Below are positions 1 to 5,956 of a stretch of 6,387 bases of DNA, piece by piece. Below the pieces are notes generated by a model. It was not told the origin of the DNA. It saw only the letters and a program-made list of their open reading frames with translations, and ran no database searches. The stretch is from Gemmatimonadota bacterium (GTDB lineage: Bacteria; Gemmatimonadota; Gemmatimonadetes; Longimicrobiales; Longimicrobiaceae). The DNA lies in NCBI GenBank assembly GCA_019240375.1, contig JAFAYN010000554.1:1-6387 (forward strand). The letters are read 5' to 3'. Both the position numbers and the translations under genes were made by a program. The first letter of the stretch is position 1. Every line of letters starts with the position of its first letter.

Positions 1-1
1 G

Positions 2-1684
2 ATCCCGGTGCTGCGCCGCGAAGGCAACCTGGTCGCGCGGGCCAGCACCGGCTCCGGCAAGACGCTGGCGTACGCCCTGGGTGTGCTCGACCGGCTCCAG
101 CCCACGGAAAGCGCCGCGGACGAAGGAGAGGACACGGGCGACGAGGGCGAGGAAGAGGAGGACGAAGGCCCCGCCTCCGCATCGGCCGAGGTGGGGACCC
201 GCTTCCTGGTGCTCGTCCCCACCGCCGAGGCCGCCGAGCGGATCGCGCTCTCGCTGGTCCCGTACGTCCAGTCGGTGGAGCTGGGGATCACCGTCGCCGG
301 GGGGAACTGGGGGACGCCGCTCGGCCACGCCGAGGTGCTGGTCGCGGCCCCCGCCGACGTGCTGGAGGCGGTGAGCGGCTCCGCCCTCAAGCTGGAAGCG
401 CTGGAGGCGGTGGTGCTGGACGGCGCCTCCGACATCCACGCGCTCGGCGGGTGGGAGGCGGTGGAGACGATCCTCGACCACGCCCCGCGCGACGCCCAGC
501 GGGTGGTGATCACCTCCACCTTCAACGCCGACATCGACGACCTGGTGGACCGGCGCGTTAAGCGTGCGCTCCGCTACCCGCCGCAGCCCGCCGTCCCCGA
601 CGCCGAGGAGCCCGCGCCGCTGGAAGGAAACATCGGCTACGCCCTGGTCCCCGAGCGCCAGAAGGTCGACACGCTGGCCCGTCTCCTGGGCGAACAGCGC
701 GAGCGCGAGCAGCCGCCGGTCCTCTTCTGCCGCACCGACGAGCGTGCCGCCGAGGTGGCCGAGGCGCTCACCCTGCGCGGCTTCCTGGTGGGCGAGGTGG
801 ACGACGCCGACGCCGACGTGGCGGTGGTCGCCGCCGGGACCACCCGCGCCGAGCTGGCCGAGGAGGGCGCCACGGTCGGGCGCACCATCAGCTACGACGT
901 CCCCGCCGACGAGCGGGTGCTCGCCGCGCGCCACGGCGGCGACCGCGACGCGCTGATCCTGCTGGAGTCGCGCGAGCTGGCCCACCTGCGCGACACGGCG
1001 CAGCGGGCGCGGCTCCGCCCCCTGGCGGTGACGCTCCCCGAGGCCGGTGCCGGCGCCTCCGCCGAGCTGACCGCCTTCCGCCGCGAGATGCGGCGGGCGC
1101 TGCGCGAGGAGGACCTGGGGGCGCAGCTCCTGGTGCTGGAGCCGCTCTTCGAGGAGTTCAGCCCGCTGGAGGTGGCCGCCGCCGCGACCGCGCTCCTGCG
1201 CCGCCGCCGTCCCGCCGCGAGCGCCGAGGCCGCGCCCACCCCGTCCGCGCAGCCTGCCGAGCGCGCCGCGCGTCCCGCGGCGGAGCGCGCCACCCCCTCC
1301 GCGGGCGCCGCTCCCGCTACGTGGGCGCGCCTGTACGTGGGCGTCGGGTCGCGCGACGGGATCCGCCCCGGCGACATCGTCGGCGCCATCGCCGGGGAGG
1401 CCGACATCCCCGGCGCGAGCGTCGGCAAGATCGAGATCCGCGACACCTTCTCCATCGTGGAGGTGCAGGCCGACGCGGCCGACCGGGTGATCCGCGCCGT
1501 CAACGGCACCTCCATCAAGGGGCGCAGCGTGCGGGTGGACTACGACCGCGCCGCCGACCGGACCCGGAAGCCGGGCGGGCCGCCGCGCCGCGAGGGCGGC
1601 CCGCGGAGCGGGCCCGGAGGACCGCGAGGGGGAGGCACCGGCGGGCCCCGCACCGGGATGCGCCGGCCCCGCCCGAGCGAGTAG
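2..1684 (+). CDS. Degenerate DEAD-box helicase-like protein with DbpA-type RNA-binding domain (5' partial)
   Basis: The frame is open to the left edge, so the true start and the Q motif lie outside the window; the GTG at position 8 is internal. Numbering from that GTG, 558 residues are visible. Residues 1-190 resemble RecA-like domain 1 and contain an intact P-loop, STGSGKT (13-19). Residues 205-335 resemble domain 2. A helical stretch (355-400) is like the post-helicase region of CsdA/DeaD proteins. Residues 438-512 match a DbpA-type RNA-binding domain, starting WARLYVGVG. The tail (513-558) is rich in Arg, Gly and Pro. Aligned with the family, motif Ia is PTAEA rather than PTREL, motif Ib APAD rather than TPGR, motif II DGAS (138-141) rather than DEAD, motif III TST rather than SAT, and motif VI AARHGGDR rather than HRxGRxxR. 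The family unwinds RNA with ATP, but loss of the catalytic Asp-Glu and arginine fingers argues for an RNA-binding pseudohelicase. An acidic insert occupies residues 33-61. The stop is TAG at 1682-1684. Confidence 0.85.
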   Translation: MPVLRREGNLVARASTGSGKTLAYALGVLDRLQPTESAADEGEDTGDEGEEEEDEGPASASAEVGTRFLVLVPTAEAAERIALSLVPYVQSVELGITVAGGNWGTPLGHAEVLVAAPADVLEAVSGSALKLEALEAVVLDGASDIHALGGWEAVETILDHAPRDAQRVVITSTFNADIDDLVDRRVKRALRYPPQPAVPDAEEPAPLEGNIGYALVPERQKVDTLARLLGEQREREQPPVLFCRTDERAAEVAEALTLRGFLVGEVDDADADVAVVAAGTTRAELAEEGATVGRTISYDVPADERVLAARHGGDRDALILLESRELAHLRDTAQRARLRPLAVTLPEAGAGASAELTAFRREMRRALREEDLGAQLLVLEPLFEEFSPLEVAAAATALLRRRRPAASAEAAPTPSAQPAERAARPAAERATPSAGAAPATWARLYVGVGSRDGIRPGDIVGAIAGEADIPGASVGKIEIRDTFSIVEVQADAADRVIRAVNGTSIKGRSVRVDYDRAADRTRKPGGPPRREGGPRSGPGGPRGGGTGGPRTGMRRPRPSE

Positions 1685-1707
1685 GCTGGCGGAAAACGGT
1701 GGAAAAA

Positions 1708-1750
1708 CGGAGAGGGGAGCGCGCGGCCGCCTTGCGCGCTCCCCTCTCCG
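1708..1750 (-). terminator. Intrinsic terminator for the Smr gene, between convergent genes
   Basis: A perfect 17-bp inverted repeat (arms 1708-1724 and 1734-1750) encloses a 9-base loop. Read on the minus strand, the hairpin lies 10 bases after the Smr stop codon and is followed at once by five T (complement of 1703-1707), then a further T4 tract. This is the classic layout of a Rho-independent terminator. Read on the plus strand, the same hairpin follows the helicase-like gene by 23 bases, but no T-run comes after it. It could still slow polymerase or protect the mRNA 3' end in that direction. Confidence 0.85.
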
Positions 1751-1759
1751 CACACTACA

Positions 1760-2245
1760 CTAGGACCCTCGCTCCGCCTCTCCCAGGATGCGGCGGATCT
1801 CCGCCGCCACCAGGGCGGGCGTGGGGTCCACCCCCAGCTCCCACAGCGCCTCTTCGGCGCGCCTGCGGAGCTCCGGGTCGGTCCCGCGCAGGGCGGCAGA
1901 GTCGGCGGTACGGCGCTTACGCGGGCGAACCCGCTCCAGCTCGACGCGGAACGCCCCGCCCCCGGAGTCCAGGGTGAAGTACGAGACGACCGTGCCCCGC
2001 AGCGCTTCCAGCATCTCCCCGATCTCTCCCCGGAGCACCGGCGGTCCCGGCGAGCGCGTCCCGCGCCCCGTGATCACCCGGACGGTGCGCACCGCCCTCC
2101 CCTGCATCTCCCGCAGCCAGGCCTCGGCGCGGCGCCGTCCGCTCTCCGCCGTTTCCCCGTGCAGGTCGAGCGAGGGGTGGACCTCGTCCCGGAACGACGG
2201 GAGCGGCGTGGAGTCGCGGGTGGAGCGGCGTTTCCTTCGTGCCAT
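1760..2245 (-). CDS. Smr-domain protein (MutS2 C-terminal-like)
   Basis: A protein of 161 residues with a single Smr domain at about residues 24-106. The conserved LDLHG sits at 26-30, and the second motif is TGRG (59-62) followed by PVLR (69-72), a common variant of the HGxGxGxLR motif. The domain closes with a GGG-F-VEL strand (95-103). Smr domains bind or nick nucleic acids: they occur at the end of MutS2 and as stand-alone proteins linked to DNA recombination or to cleavage of mRNA at stalled ribosomes. The exact substrate here cannot be read from sequence. The N-terminus (MARRKRR) is strongly basic, and residues 121-158 add a predicted helical extension of unknown role. I chose the ATG at 2243-2245. 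An in-frame TTG at 2264-2266 would add seven residues but falls in the tail of the upstream HU terminator, and neither start has a convincing Shine-Dalgarno. It lies downstream of HU on the same strand, separated by that probable terminator. Confidence 0.82.
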   Translation of the reverse strand: MARRKRRSTRDSTPLPSFRDEVHPSLDLHGETAESGRRRAEAWLREMQGRAVRTVRVITGRGTRSPGPPVLRGEIGEMLEALRGTVVSYFTLDSGGGAFRVELERVRPRKRRTADSAALRGTDPELRRRAEEALWELGVDPTPALVAAEIRRILGEAERGS

Positions 2246-2266
2246 GGTCGAAGCCGGCGAAAGCAA

Positions 2267-2299
2267 GGAGAGCCACGACGCGGCGCGCCGTGGCCCTCC
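2267..2299 (-). terminator. Probable terminator of the HU gene
   Basis: Arms 2289-2299 and 2267-2277 form an 11-bp stem, GGAGGGCCACG against CGTGGCTCTCC in minus-strand RNA sense. All positions pair on the minus strand with one G-U wobble; on the plus strand the same position would be an A-C mismatch, so the fold favours minus-strand transcripts. The GC-rich loop can extend the stem. An interrupted T-rich stretch (TTGCTTT) follows. It begins 24 bases after the HU stop codon and ends before the Smr start. The T-tract is imperfect, so some read-through into the Smr gene is plausible. Confidence 0.55.
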
Positions 2300-2323
2300 T
2301 CCCTCACAGGCGGAGACGGAGCT

Positions 2324-2611
2324 TCAGGAGCCGATCGCGTCCTTCAGACCCTTGCCGGCGCGGAAGCCCGCGCTGGTCGAGGCGGCGATGTCGATCTCCT
2401 TGCCGGTGCGCGGGTTGCGGCCCTTGCGCGCCTCGCGCTGCTTGGTCTCGAAGCTGCCGAAGCCGGTGATCGTGACCTTGTCCCCGCTCTTCAGGGCCTG
2501 CGCGATGATCCCGTCGTTCACGGAGAAGAGCGCCTCCACAGCCTTCTGCGCATCGGCGCGGCTGATGCTGGTCCGGTTGGCCAGCTGCTGGACGAGTTCT
2601 GACTTGTTCAC
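2324..2611 (-). CDS. hup: HU-family DNA-binding protein
   Basis: A protein of 95 residues, close to the usual 90 for HU/IHF proteins. The N-terminal helices begin VNKSELVQQLANRTS, with alternating charged and hydrophobic residues that form the dimer body. The family signature follows at residues 50-70: GFGSFETKQREARKGRNP, with the proline at 67 that intercalates at the tip of the beta-arm. It then has the IDIAAS and FRAGKGLKDAI segments typical of HU. HU dimers bend and compact DNA in the nucleoid and assist replication, repair and transcription without strong sequence specificity. The GTG start (2609-2611) is fixed by an AGGAG seven bases upstream and by the match to family N-termini. A longer reading to 2731 would take in the promoter and is not credible. 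The gene has its own promoter and a probable terminator, so it is likely monocistronic. Whether it should be called HU or IHF-like cannot be settled here, but the general sequence favours HU. Confidence 0.95.
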   Translation of the reverse strand: MNKSELVQQLANRTSISRADAQKAVEALFSVNDGIIAQALKSGDKVTITGFGSFETKQREARKGRNPRTGKEIDIAASTSAGFRAGKGLKDAIGS

Positions 2612-2618
2612 CGGGCGG

Positions 2619-2623
2619 CTCCT
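2619..2623 (-). promoter_or_regulatory. Ribosome binding site of the HU gene
   Basis: AGGAG on the minus strand, seven bases ahead of the GTG start codon. It decides the start in favour of the 95-residue protein. Confidence 0.8.
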
Positions 2624-2678
2624 GTCGGGAGGTGGGAGGGCGCACGAAACCGGACGGCCACGCCCTCGTTCGTGAGGT

Positions 2679-2707
2679 ACAGTAGGCCCCCATTTCCGAT
2701 CCGTCAA
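2679..2707 (-). promoter_or_regulatory. Sigma70-like promoter of the HU gene
   Basis: On the minus strand, TTGACG (2702-2707; five of six to the -35 consensus) is followed by a 17-base spacer and TACTGT (2679-2684), which keeps the key T, A and final T of a -10 box. Transcription would begin near 2672, giving a leader of about 60 bases before the GTG start. The -35 box lies in the region from which the divergent kinase gene is translated. No mapped start site is available, so this is a motif-based call. Confidence 0.65.
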
Positions 2708-2712
2708 GAGAG
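2706..2712 (+). promoter_or_regulatory. Weak ribosome binding site of the sensor kinase gene
   Basis: AAGAGAG, six bases before the TTG at 2719. It is a partial match to the Shine-Dalgarno consensus and is the best support for that start codon. No in-frame alternative start precedes TTG before the stop at 2683-2685. The nearest plausible later start is a GTG at residue 39, inside the GAF region. Confidence 0.45.
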
Positions 2713-2718
2713 ATTTCC

Positions 2719-4086
2719 TTGGAACAAGCAACGTTTCCGCGCGCCTCCGCGCCCGAATCGCTGGCTCTCCGCGAGCTCCAGGCGGCGCGCGAGATCGCCC
2801 AGGCTTTCCTCACGGCGGACCGCCCCACCGAGGTGTACCGGCTGGCGCTGGAGCGCGTGTCGGCGCTGATCGGAGCCGCCTTCGGCTGCGTGTTCCTGCG
2901 GGCCCCCGGCGACCCGGACCCGGGGCTCTTCCGCGTGGTGGCCGCCTACAACTGGCCGCAGGCGTACGCGGTGTACCTGAGCGAGATGCGCGTGCGCTCC
3001 GGGAACGGCCCCACCGGGCGGGCGGTGGCCGAGAACCGGATCGTGGAGGTGTTCGACATCTTCGCCGACCCCGCTCTGGAAGACTGGTGGGACTCGGCGC
3101 GGGAGCTGGGCTTCTCCTCGTCCGTGTCGCTCCCCGTCACCCTGCGCGGCGAGCCGATCGGCGCCATCACCTTCTACTTCCGCGAGCGCGACGAGCTGTG
3201 CGAGGGGGACCGCTCCCTCCTCCGCCTGGTGGCCGACCAGCTTTCCGCCACCGCCGAGAAGGCGCACCTGATCGACGACCTGCAGCGCGCCAACGCCCGC
3301 CTCCGCGAGCAGAACGTGGAGCTGGAGGCCCGCTACCACGAGGCCGAGGAGGCGCGCCGGCTCAAGGGCGAGTTCCTGGCCAACGTCAGCCACGAGCTGC
3401 GCACCCCGCTCACCGCCATCCTGGGGTACACCTACCTGCTGCGCGAGGGGCTTTCCGGCGCCCTGGCCGACGAGCAGGCGGCGGCGGTGGAGAAGATCGA
3501 GACGGCGGGGACGGCGCTGATGGGGCTGATCAACGACCTCCTCGACCTGACCCACCTCCGCCTGGGGCGCACCCCCGCCGAGCCGGAGATGTGCGACGCG
3601 GTGGCGCTTTCCCGCGCGGCGCTCTCCACCCTCCCGCCGCCCCCGCCCCACCTTGAGGTGCGCACCGAGTTCCCCGGCGGGCCGGTGTTCGTGTACACGG
3701 ACCCGGGGCAGGTGGTGCGGGTGCTCCGCAACCTCCTGTCCAACGCCTTCAAGTTCACCGCCACGGGGACGGTGACGCTCCGCGTGCGGACGGTGGACAT
3801 CGGCCCGCGCGGCGGCTTCGACGAGTTCCGCGAAGCGCGCAGCTCGTCGGTGGTGTGGGAGGTGGAGGACACCGGGATCGGGATCGCCGAGGAGGACCAG
3901 GAGCGGATCTTCGACGAGTTCCGGCAGGTGGACGGCTCCGCCACGCGCCGCTACGGCGGGACCGGGCTGGGGCTCGCCCTGTCGCGCGGGCTGGCGCGGC
4001 AGCTCGGCGGCGACGTCACCGTCCGCTCCGCCCCGGGGGAGGGCTCCCTCTTCACCCTGGCGCTCCCCGCCGCGAGGCGCGCGTAG
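2719..4086 (+). CDS. Soluble GAF-domain sensor histidine kinase
   Basis: A protein of 455 residues with no signal peptide or membrane segment, so it is cytoplasmic. A GAF sensor domain spans about residues 30-180, followed by a charged coiled-coil linker (182-215). The HisKA dimerisation domain has the H-box NVSHELRTPL, with His225 as phosphoacceptor. The HATPase domain runs from about 328 to 452, with N-box RNLLSNAFKFT (Asn338, Asn342), G1 EDTGIGI (383-389), F-box IFDEF (397-401) and G2 GGTGLGLAL (413-421). All catalytic motifs are intact. Such kinases autophosphorylate on His and pass phosphate to a response regulator; none is encoded in the window, so it is an orphan here. The GAF ligand is unknown. 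An extra stretch of about 15-18 residues (361-378) precedes the G1 box, and a proline run (306-310) lies between HisKA and HATPase. The TTG start is supported by a weak AAGAGAG and by the upstream stop. Its stop codon TAG shares one base with the GTG of the phosphatase gene, implying co-translation with serine synthesis. Confidence 0.93.
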   Translation: MEQATFPRASAPESLALRELQAAREIAQAFLTADRPTEVYRLALERVSALIGAAFGCVFLRAPGDPDPGLFRVVAAYNWPQAYAVYLSEMRVRSGNGPTGRAVAENRIVEVFDIFADPALEDWWDSARELGFSSSVSLPVTLRGEPIGAITFYFRERDELCEGDRSLLRLVADQLSATAEKAHLIDDLQRANARLREQNVELEARYHEAEEARRLKGEFLANVSHELRTPLTAILGYTYLLREGLSGALADEQAAAVEKIETAGTALMGLINDLLDLTHLRLGRTPAEPEMCDAVALSRAALSTLPPPPPHLEVRTEFPGGPVFVYTDPGQVVRVLRNLLSNAFKFTATGTVTLRVRTVDIGPRGGFDEFREARSSSVVWEVEDTGIGIAEEDQERIFDEFRQVDGSATRRYGGTGLGLALSRGLARQLGGDVTVRSAPGEGSLFTLALPAARRA

Positions 4087-4847
4087 TGGCGGAAGCGCAC
4101 GCGCGGGGGGGCTTCGCGTCGGTGGTCTTCGACTGCGACTCCACGCTGGCCGCCATCGAGGGGATCGAGGAGCTCGCCACCGGGCACGCCGACGAGGTCC
4201 GCGCGCTGACCCGGGCGGCCATGGAAGGGAGCATCCCGCTGGAGGAGGTGTACGGCCGCCGGCTGGAATTGATCCGCCCCACCCGCGAGCGGGTGGAGGC
4301 GCTGGGGCGCGAGTACGTGGACGCGTTGGTGGAGGACGCCCGCGAGACCGTGGCCGCCCTGCTCTGGCTGGACAAGGAGGTGCGCGTCCTGTCCGGCGGA
4401 CTGCGCCCCCCCGTGGAAGCGGTCGCCCGCGAGCTGGGGATCACCGCCGGAGCCGTCGCCGCGGTGGGGATCCGCTTCGGCGCGGACGGCGCGTACCTGG
4501 ACTTCGAGCGCGACTCCCCGCTGGCCCGGAGCGGCGGCAAGCCGCGGGTGCTCCGGGAGTGGAAGCTCCCCCGCCCCGCCCTGCTGGTGGGTGACGGGGC
4601 CACCGACCTGGAAGCCCGCCCCGCCGTGGACGCCTTCGCCGCGTACATGGGGGTGGAGTTCCGCCCCGCCGTGGCCGCGGGCGCCGACGTGGTGCTCCGC
4701 GGCCGCAGTCTCGCGCCGGTGCTCGCCCTCGCCGCCGGCGCCGCAGACCGCGCGCGCCTTGCCGCGTCCCCCTGGGACGCCCTCCTCCGCCGCGGCGACG
4801 CCCTCCTCACGGAGGAAGCCTCATCCCGACCGTTCCACCCCCGATGA
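4086..4847 (+). CDS. serB: Phosphoserine phosphatase (HAD superfamily, SerB-like)
   Basis: A protein of 253 residues with the full set of HAD motifs. Motif I is FDCDSTL (Asp16 nucleophile, Asp18 acid/base) followed by EGIEELA, a strong marker of phosphoserine phosphatases. The cap segment carries AMEGSIPLEEVYGRRLELIRP (43-65). Motif II is LSGG (Ser103), motif III Lys152 in GGKPRVLREW, and motif IV GDGATD (Asp170, Asp174). The enzyme removes phosphate from L-phosphoserine with Mg2+ to give serine, the last step of the phosphorylated pathway. There is no ACT domain. A tail of about 40 residues after 210 is rich in Ala, Leu and Arg and unassigned. The GTG start overlaps the kinase stop (TAGTG), has GAGG eight bases upstream, and leaves a short run of nine residues before the first strand. 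The gene ends in ATGA, overlapping the aminotransferase start by four bases. The neighbouring aminotransferase and SerA make the substrate assignment firm; another small phosphomonoester remains possible but unlikely. Confidence 0.9.
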   Translation: MAEAHARGGFASVVFDCDSTLAAIEGIEELATGHADEVRALTRAAMEGSIPLEEVYGRRLELIRPTRERVEALGREYVDALVEDARETVAALLWLDKEVRVLSGGLRPPVEAVARELGITAGAVAAVGIRFGADGAYLDFERDSPLARSGGKPRVLREWKLPRPALLVGDGATDLEARPAVDAFAAYMGVEFRPAVAAGADVVLRGRSLAPVLALAAGAADRARLAASPWDALLRRGDALLTEEASSRPFHPR

Positions 4848-5956
4848 CCGATACAGACCAGTCCGAGTTCGGCCGTTTCTTCCTTCCCGGCCCCACCGAG
4901 GTGCGCCCGGAAGTCCTGCGAGCCATGACCCGCCCGATGATCGGGCACCGCGGGGCGGAGATGTCCGCCCTGCTGCGCGAGGTGGACGGGCCGCTCCGCG
5001 CCGTCTTCCGCACCACCCGCCCGGTGTACGTCGCCTCGTCGTCCGCGACGGGGCTGATGGAGGGGGCGATCCGCAACGGCGTCCGCCGCCGTGCCCTGTC
5101 GCTGGTGAACGGCGCCTTCAGCGCCCGCTTCCGCGACCTGGTCCCCGACTGCGGGCGCGAGGTGGAAACGTACGAAGTCCCCTGGGGCGAGGCGCACGAC
5201 CCCGGAGAGCTGCTGCGGCACCTGCGCGCCGGCGGCTTCGACGCGGTGACGGTGGTGCACTCCGACACCTCCACCGGGGTGCTGAACCCGCTCCGCGACC
5301 TTGCCGAAGCGGTCCGCGCCGCCGAGCGGGAAACAGGCGAGGAGATCCTCCTCCTGGTGGACGGCGTCACCAGCGTGGGCGGCGCGCTGGTGGAGATGGA
5401 CGAGTGGGGGCTGGACTTCCTCCTCACCGGCTCCCAGAAGGCGCTGGCCCTCCCGCCGGGGCTGGCCTTCGGCGCCGCCTCGCCCCGCATGCTGCGCCGC
5501 GCCGAGAGCATCCCCGCGCGCGGGCAGTACTTCGACCTGGTGGAGTTCGAGGCGCAGTGGGCGAAGCACCAGACGCCCAACACCCCCGCGCTCAGCCTGA
5601 TCTACGCCCTGGTGGAGCAGATGCGCCGCATCCGCGAGGAGGGAGTGGAGGCCCGCGTGGCACGTCACCGTGAGATGGCCGAGCGCTGCTGGGAGTGGGT
5701 GGAGACGGAGGGCGCGCGCCGGGGGCTTTCCGTCCTCGCCCCCGAGGGGCTGCGCTCCCCCACCCACACCGCCATCGTCCTCCCGGAGCACCTGAAGGGG
5801 CCGCGGGTCACCGCGGCGCTCGGGGAGCGCGGGTGGACCATCGCCGCGGGATACGGCAAACTGAAGGACTCGACGATCCGGATCGGACACATGGGCGACC
5901 ACACCAGGGCGGAGCTGGACGCGCTGCTGGTGGAACTGGAGGAGGTGCTGGGGTGA
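4844..5956 (+). CDS. Class V PLP-dependent aminotransferase, probable phosphoserine aminotransferase
   Basis: A protein of 370 residues of the alanine-glyoxylate / serine-pyruvate aminotransferase branch of fold type I. The substrate loop FLPGPTEV is at 13-20. HSDTSTGVLNP (139-149) corresponds to the family HxETSTG motif, with Asp in place of Glu. Asp173 in VDGVTSVG should bind the pyridine nitrogen, Lys199 in TGSQKAL forms the PLP Schiff base, and Arg347 in RIGHMGD should hold the substrate carboxylate. Members act as alanine-glyoxylate, serine-glyoxylate or phosphoserine aminotransferases. Lying between serB and serA, it most likely converts 3-phosphohydroxypyruvate plus glutamate to phosphoserine, standing in for classical SerC, which it does not resemble in its active-site segments. 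A glyoxylate-linked role cannot be excluded. The ATG start overlaps the serB stop (ATGA). The nearest Shine-Dalgarno-like GGAGGAAG is about 25 bases upstream, too far, so initiation probably depends on ribosomes finishing serB. The stop TGA shares one base with the serA ATG. Confidence 0.88.
   Translation: MTDTDQSEFGRFFLPGPTEVRPEVLRAMTRPMIGHRGAEMSALLREVDGPLRAVFRTTRPVYVASSSATGLMEGAIRNGVRRRALSLVNGAFSARFRDLVPDCGREVETYEVPWGEAHDPGELLRHLRAGGFDAVTVVHSDTSTGVLNPLRDLAEAVRAAERETGEEILLLVDGVTSVGGALVEMDEWGLDFLLTGSQKALALPPGLAFGAASPRMLRRAESIPARGQYFDLVEFEAQWAKHQTPNTPALSLIYALVEQMRRIREEGVEARVARHREMAERCWEWVETEGARRGLSVLAPEGLRSPTHTAIVLPEHLKGPRVTAALGERGWTIAAGYGKLKDSTIRIGHMGDHTRAELDALLVELEEVLG
5938..5945 (+). promoter_or_regulatory. 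Ribosome binding site of serA
   Basis: GGAGGAGG inside the last codons of the aminotransferase gene, ten bases before the ATG at 5956. It supports the TGATG-overlap start for the dehydrogenase. Confidence 0.65.

Noticed and set aside
8..1684. Frameshift or sequencing error as the cause of the missing helicase motifs
   Set aside because: The frame aligns with the family on both sides of each changed motif, strands and spacing are kept, and codons stay GC-ending throughout, so a shift in frame does not explain the changes.
2246..2266. TTG start for the Smr gene at 2266
   Set aside because: It falls in the T-rich tail of the probable HU terminator, has no ribosome binding site, and adds only seven unconserved residues ahead of the MARRKRR start.
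1788..2675. A 295-codon open frame on the plus strand across the Smr and HU genes
   Set aside because: It lies antisense to two genes with family motifs, crosses both their ends and the probable HU terminator, and has a Ser/Arg/Pro-rich translation with no domain.
2612..2731. A longer HU protein starting at 2731, giving 135 residues
   Set aside because: The added part shows no HU homology, contains the HU promoter, and ignores the AGGAG placed seven bases before the GTG at 2611.
2704..3651. A 315-codon minus-strand frame opposite the sensor kinase
   Set aside because: It is the reverse complement of the conserved GAF and HisKA regions. Its sequence is typical antisense product, with runs such as LAQLVALAEVEG and no motif.
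4052..5902. A 616-codon open frame on the minus strand across serB and the aminotransferase gene
   Set aside because: It is the mirror of two well-supported genes with clear enzyme motifs. The translation is low-complexity (Arg, Ala, Gly, Ser, His) with no recognisable domain. Long antisense frames are expected in DNA this GC-rich.
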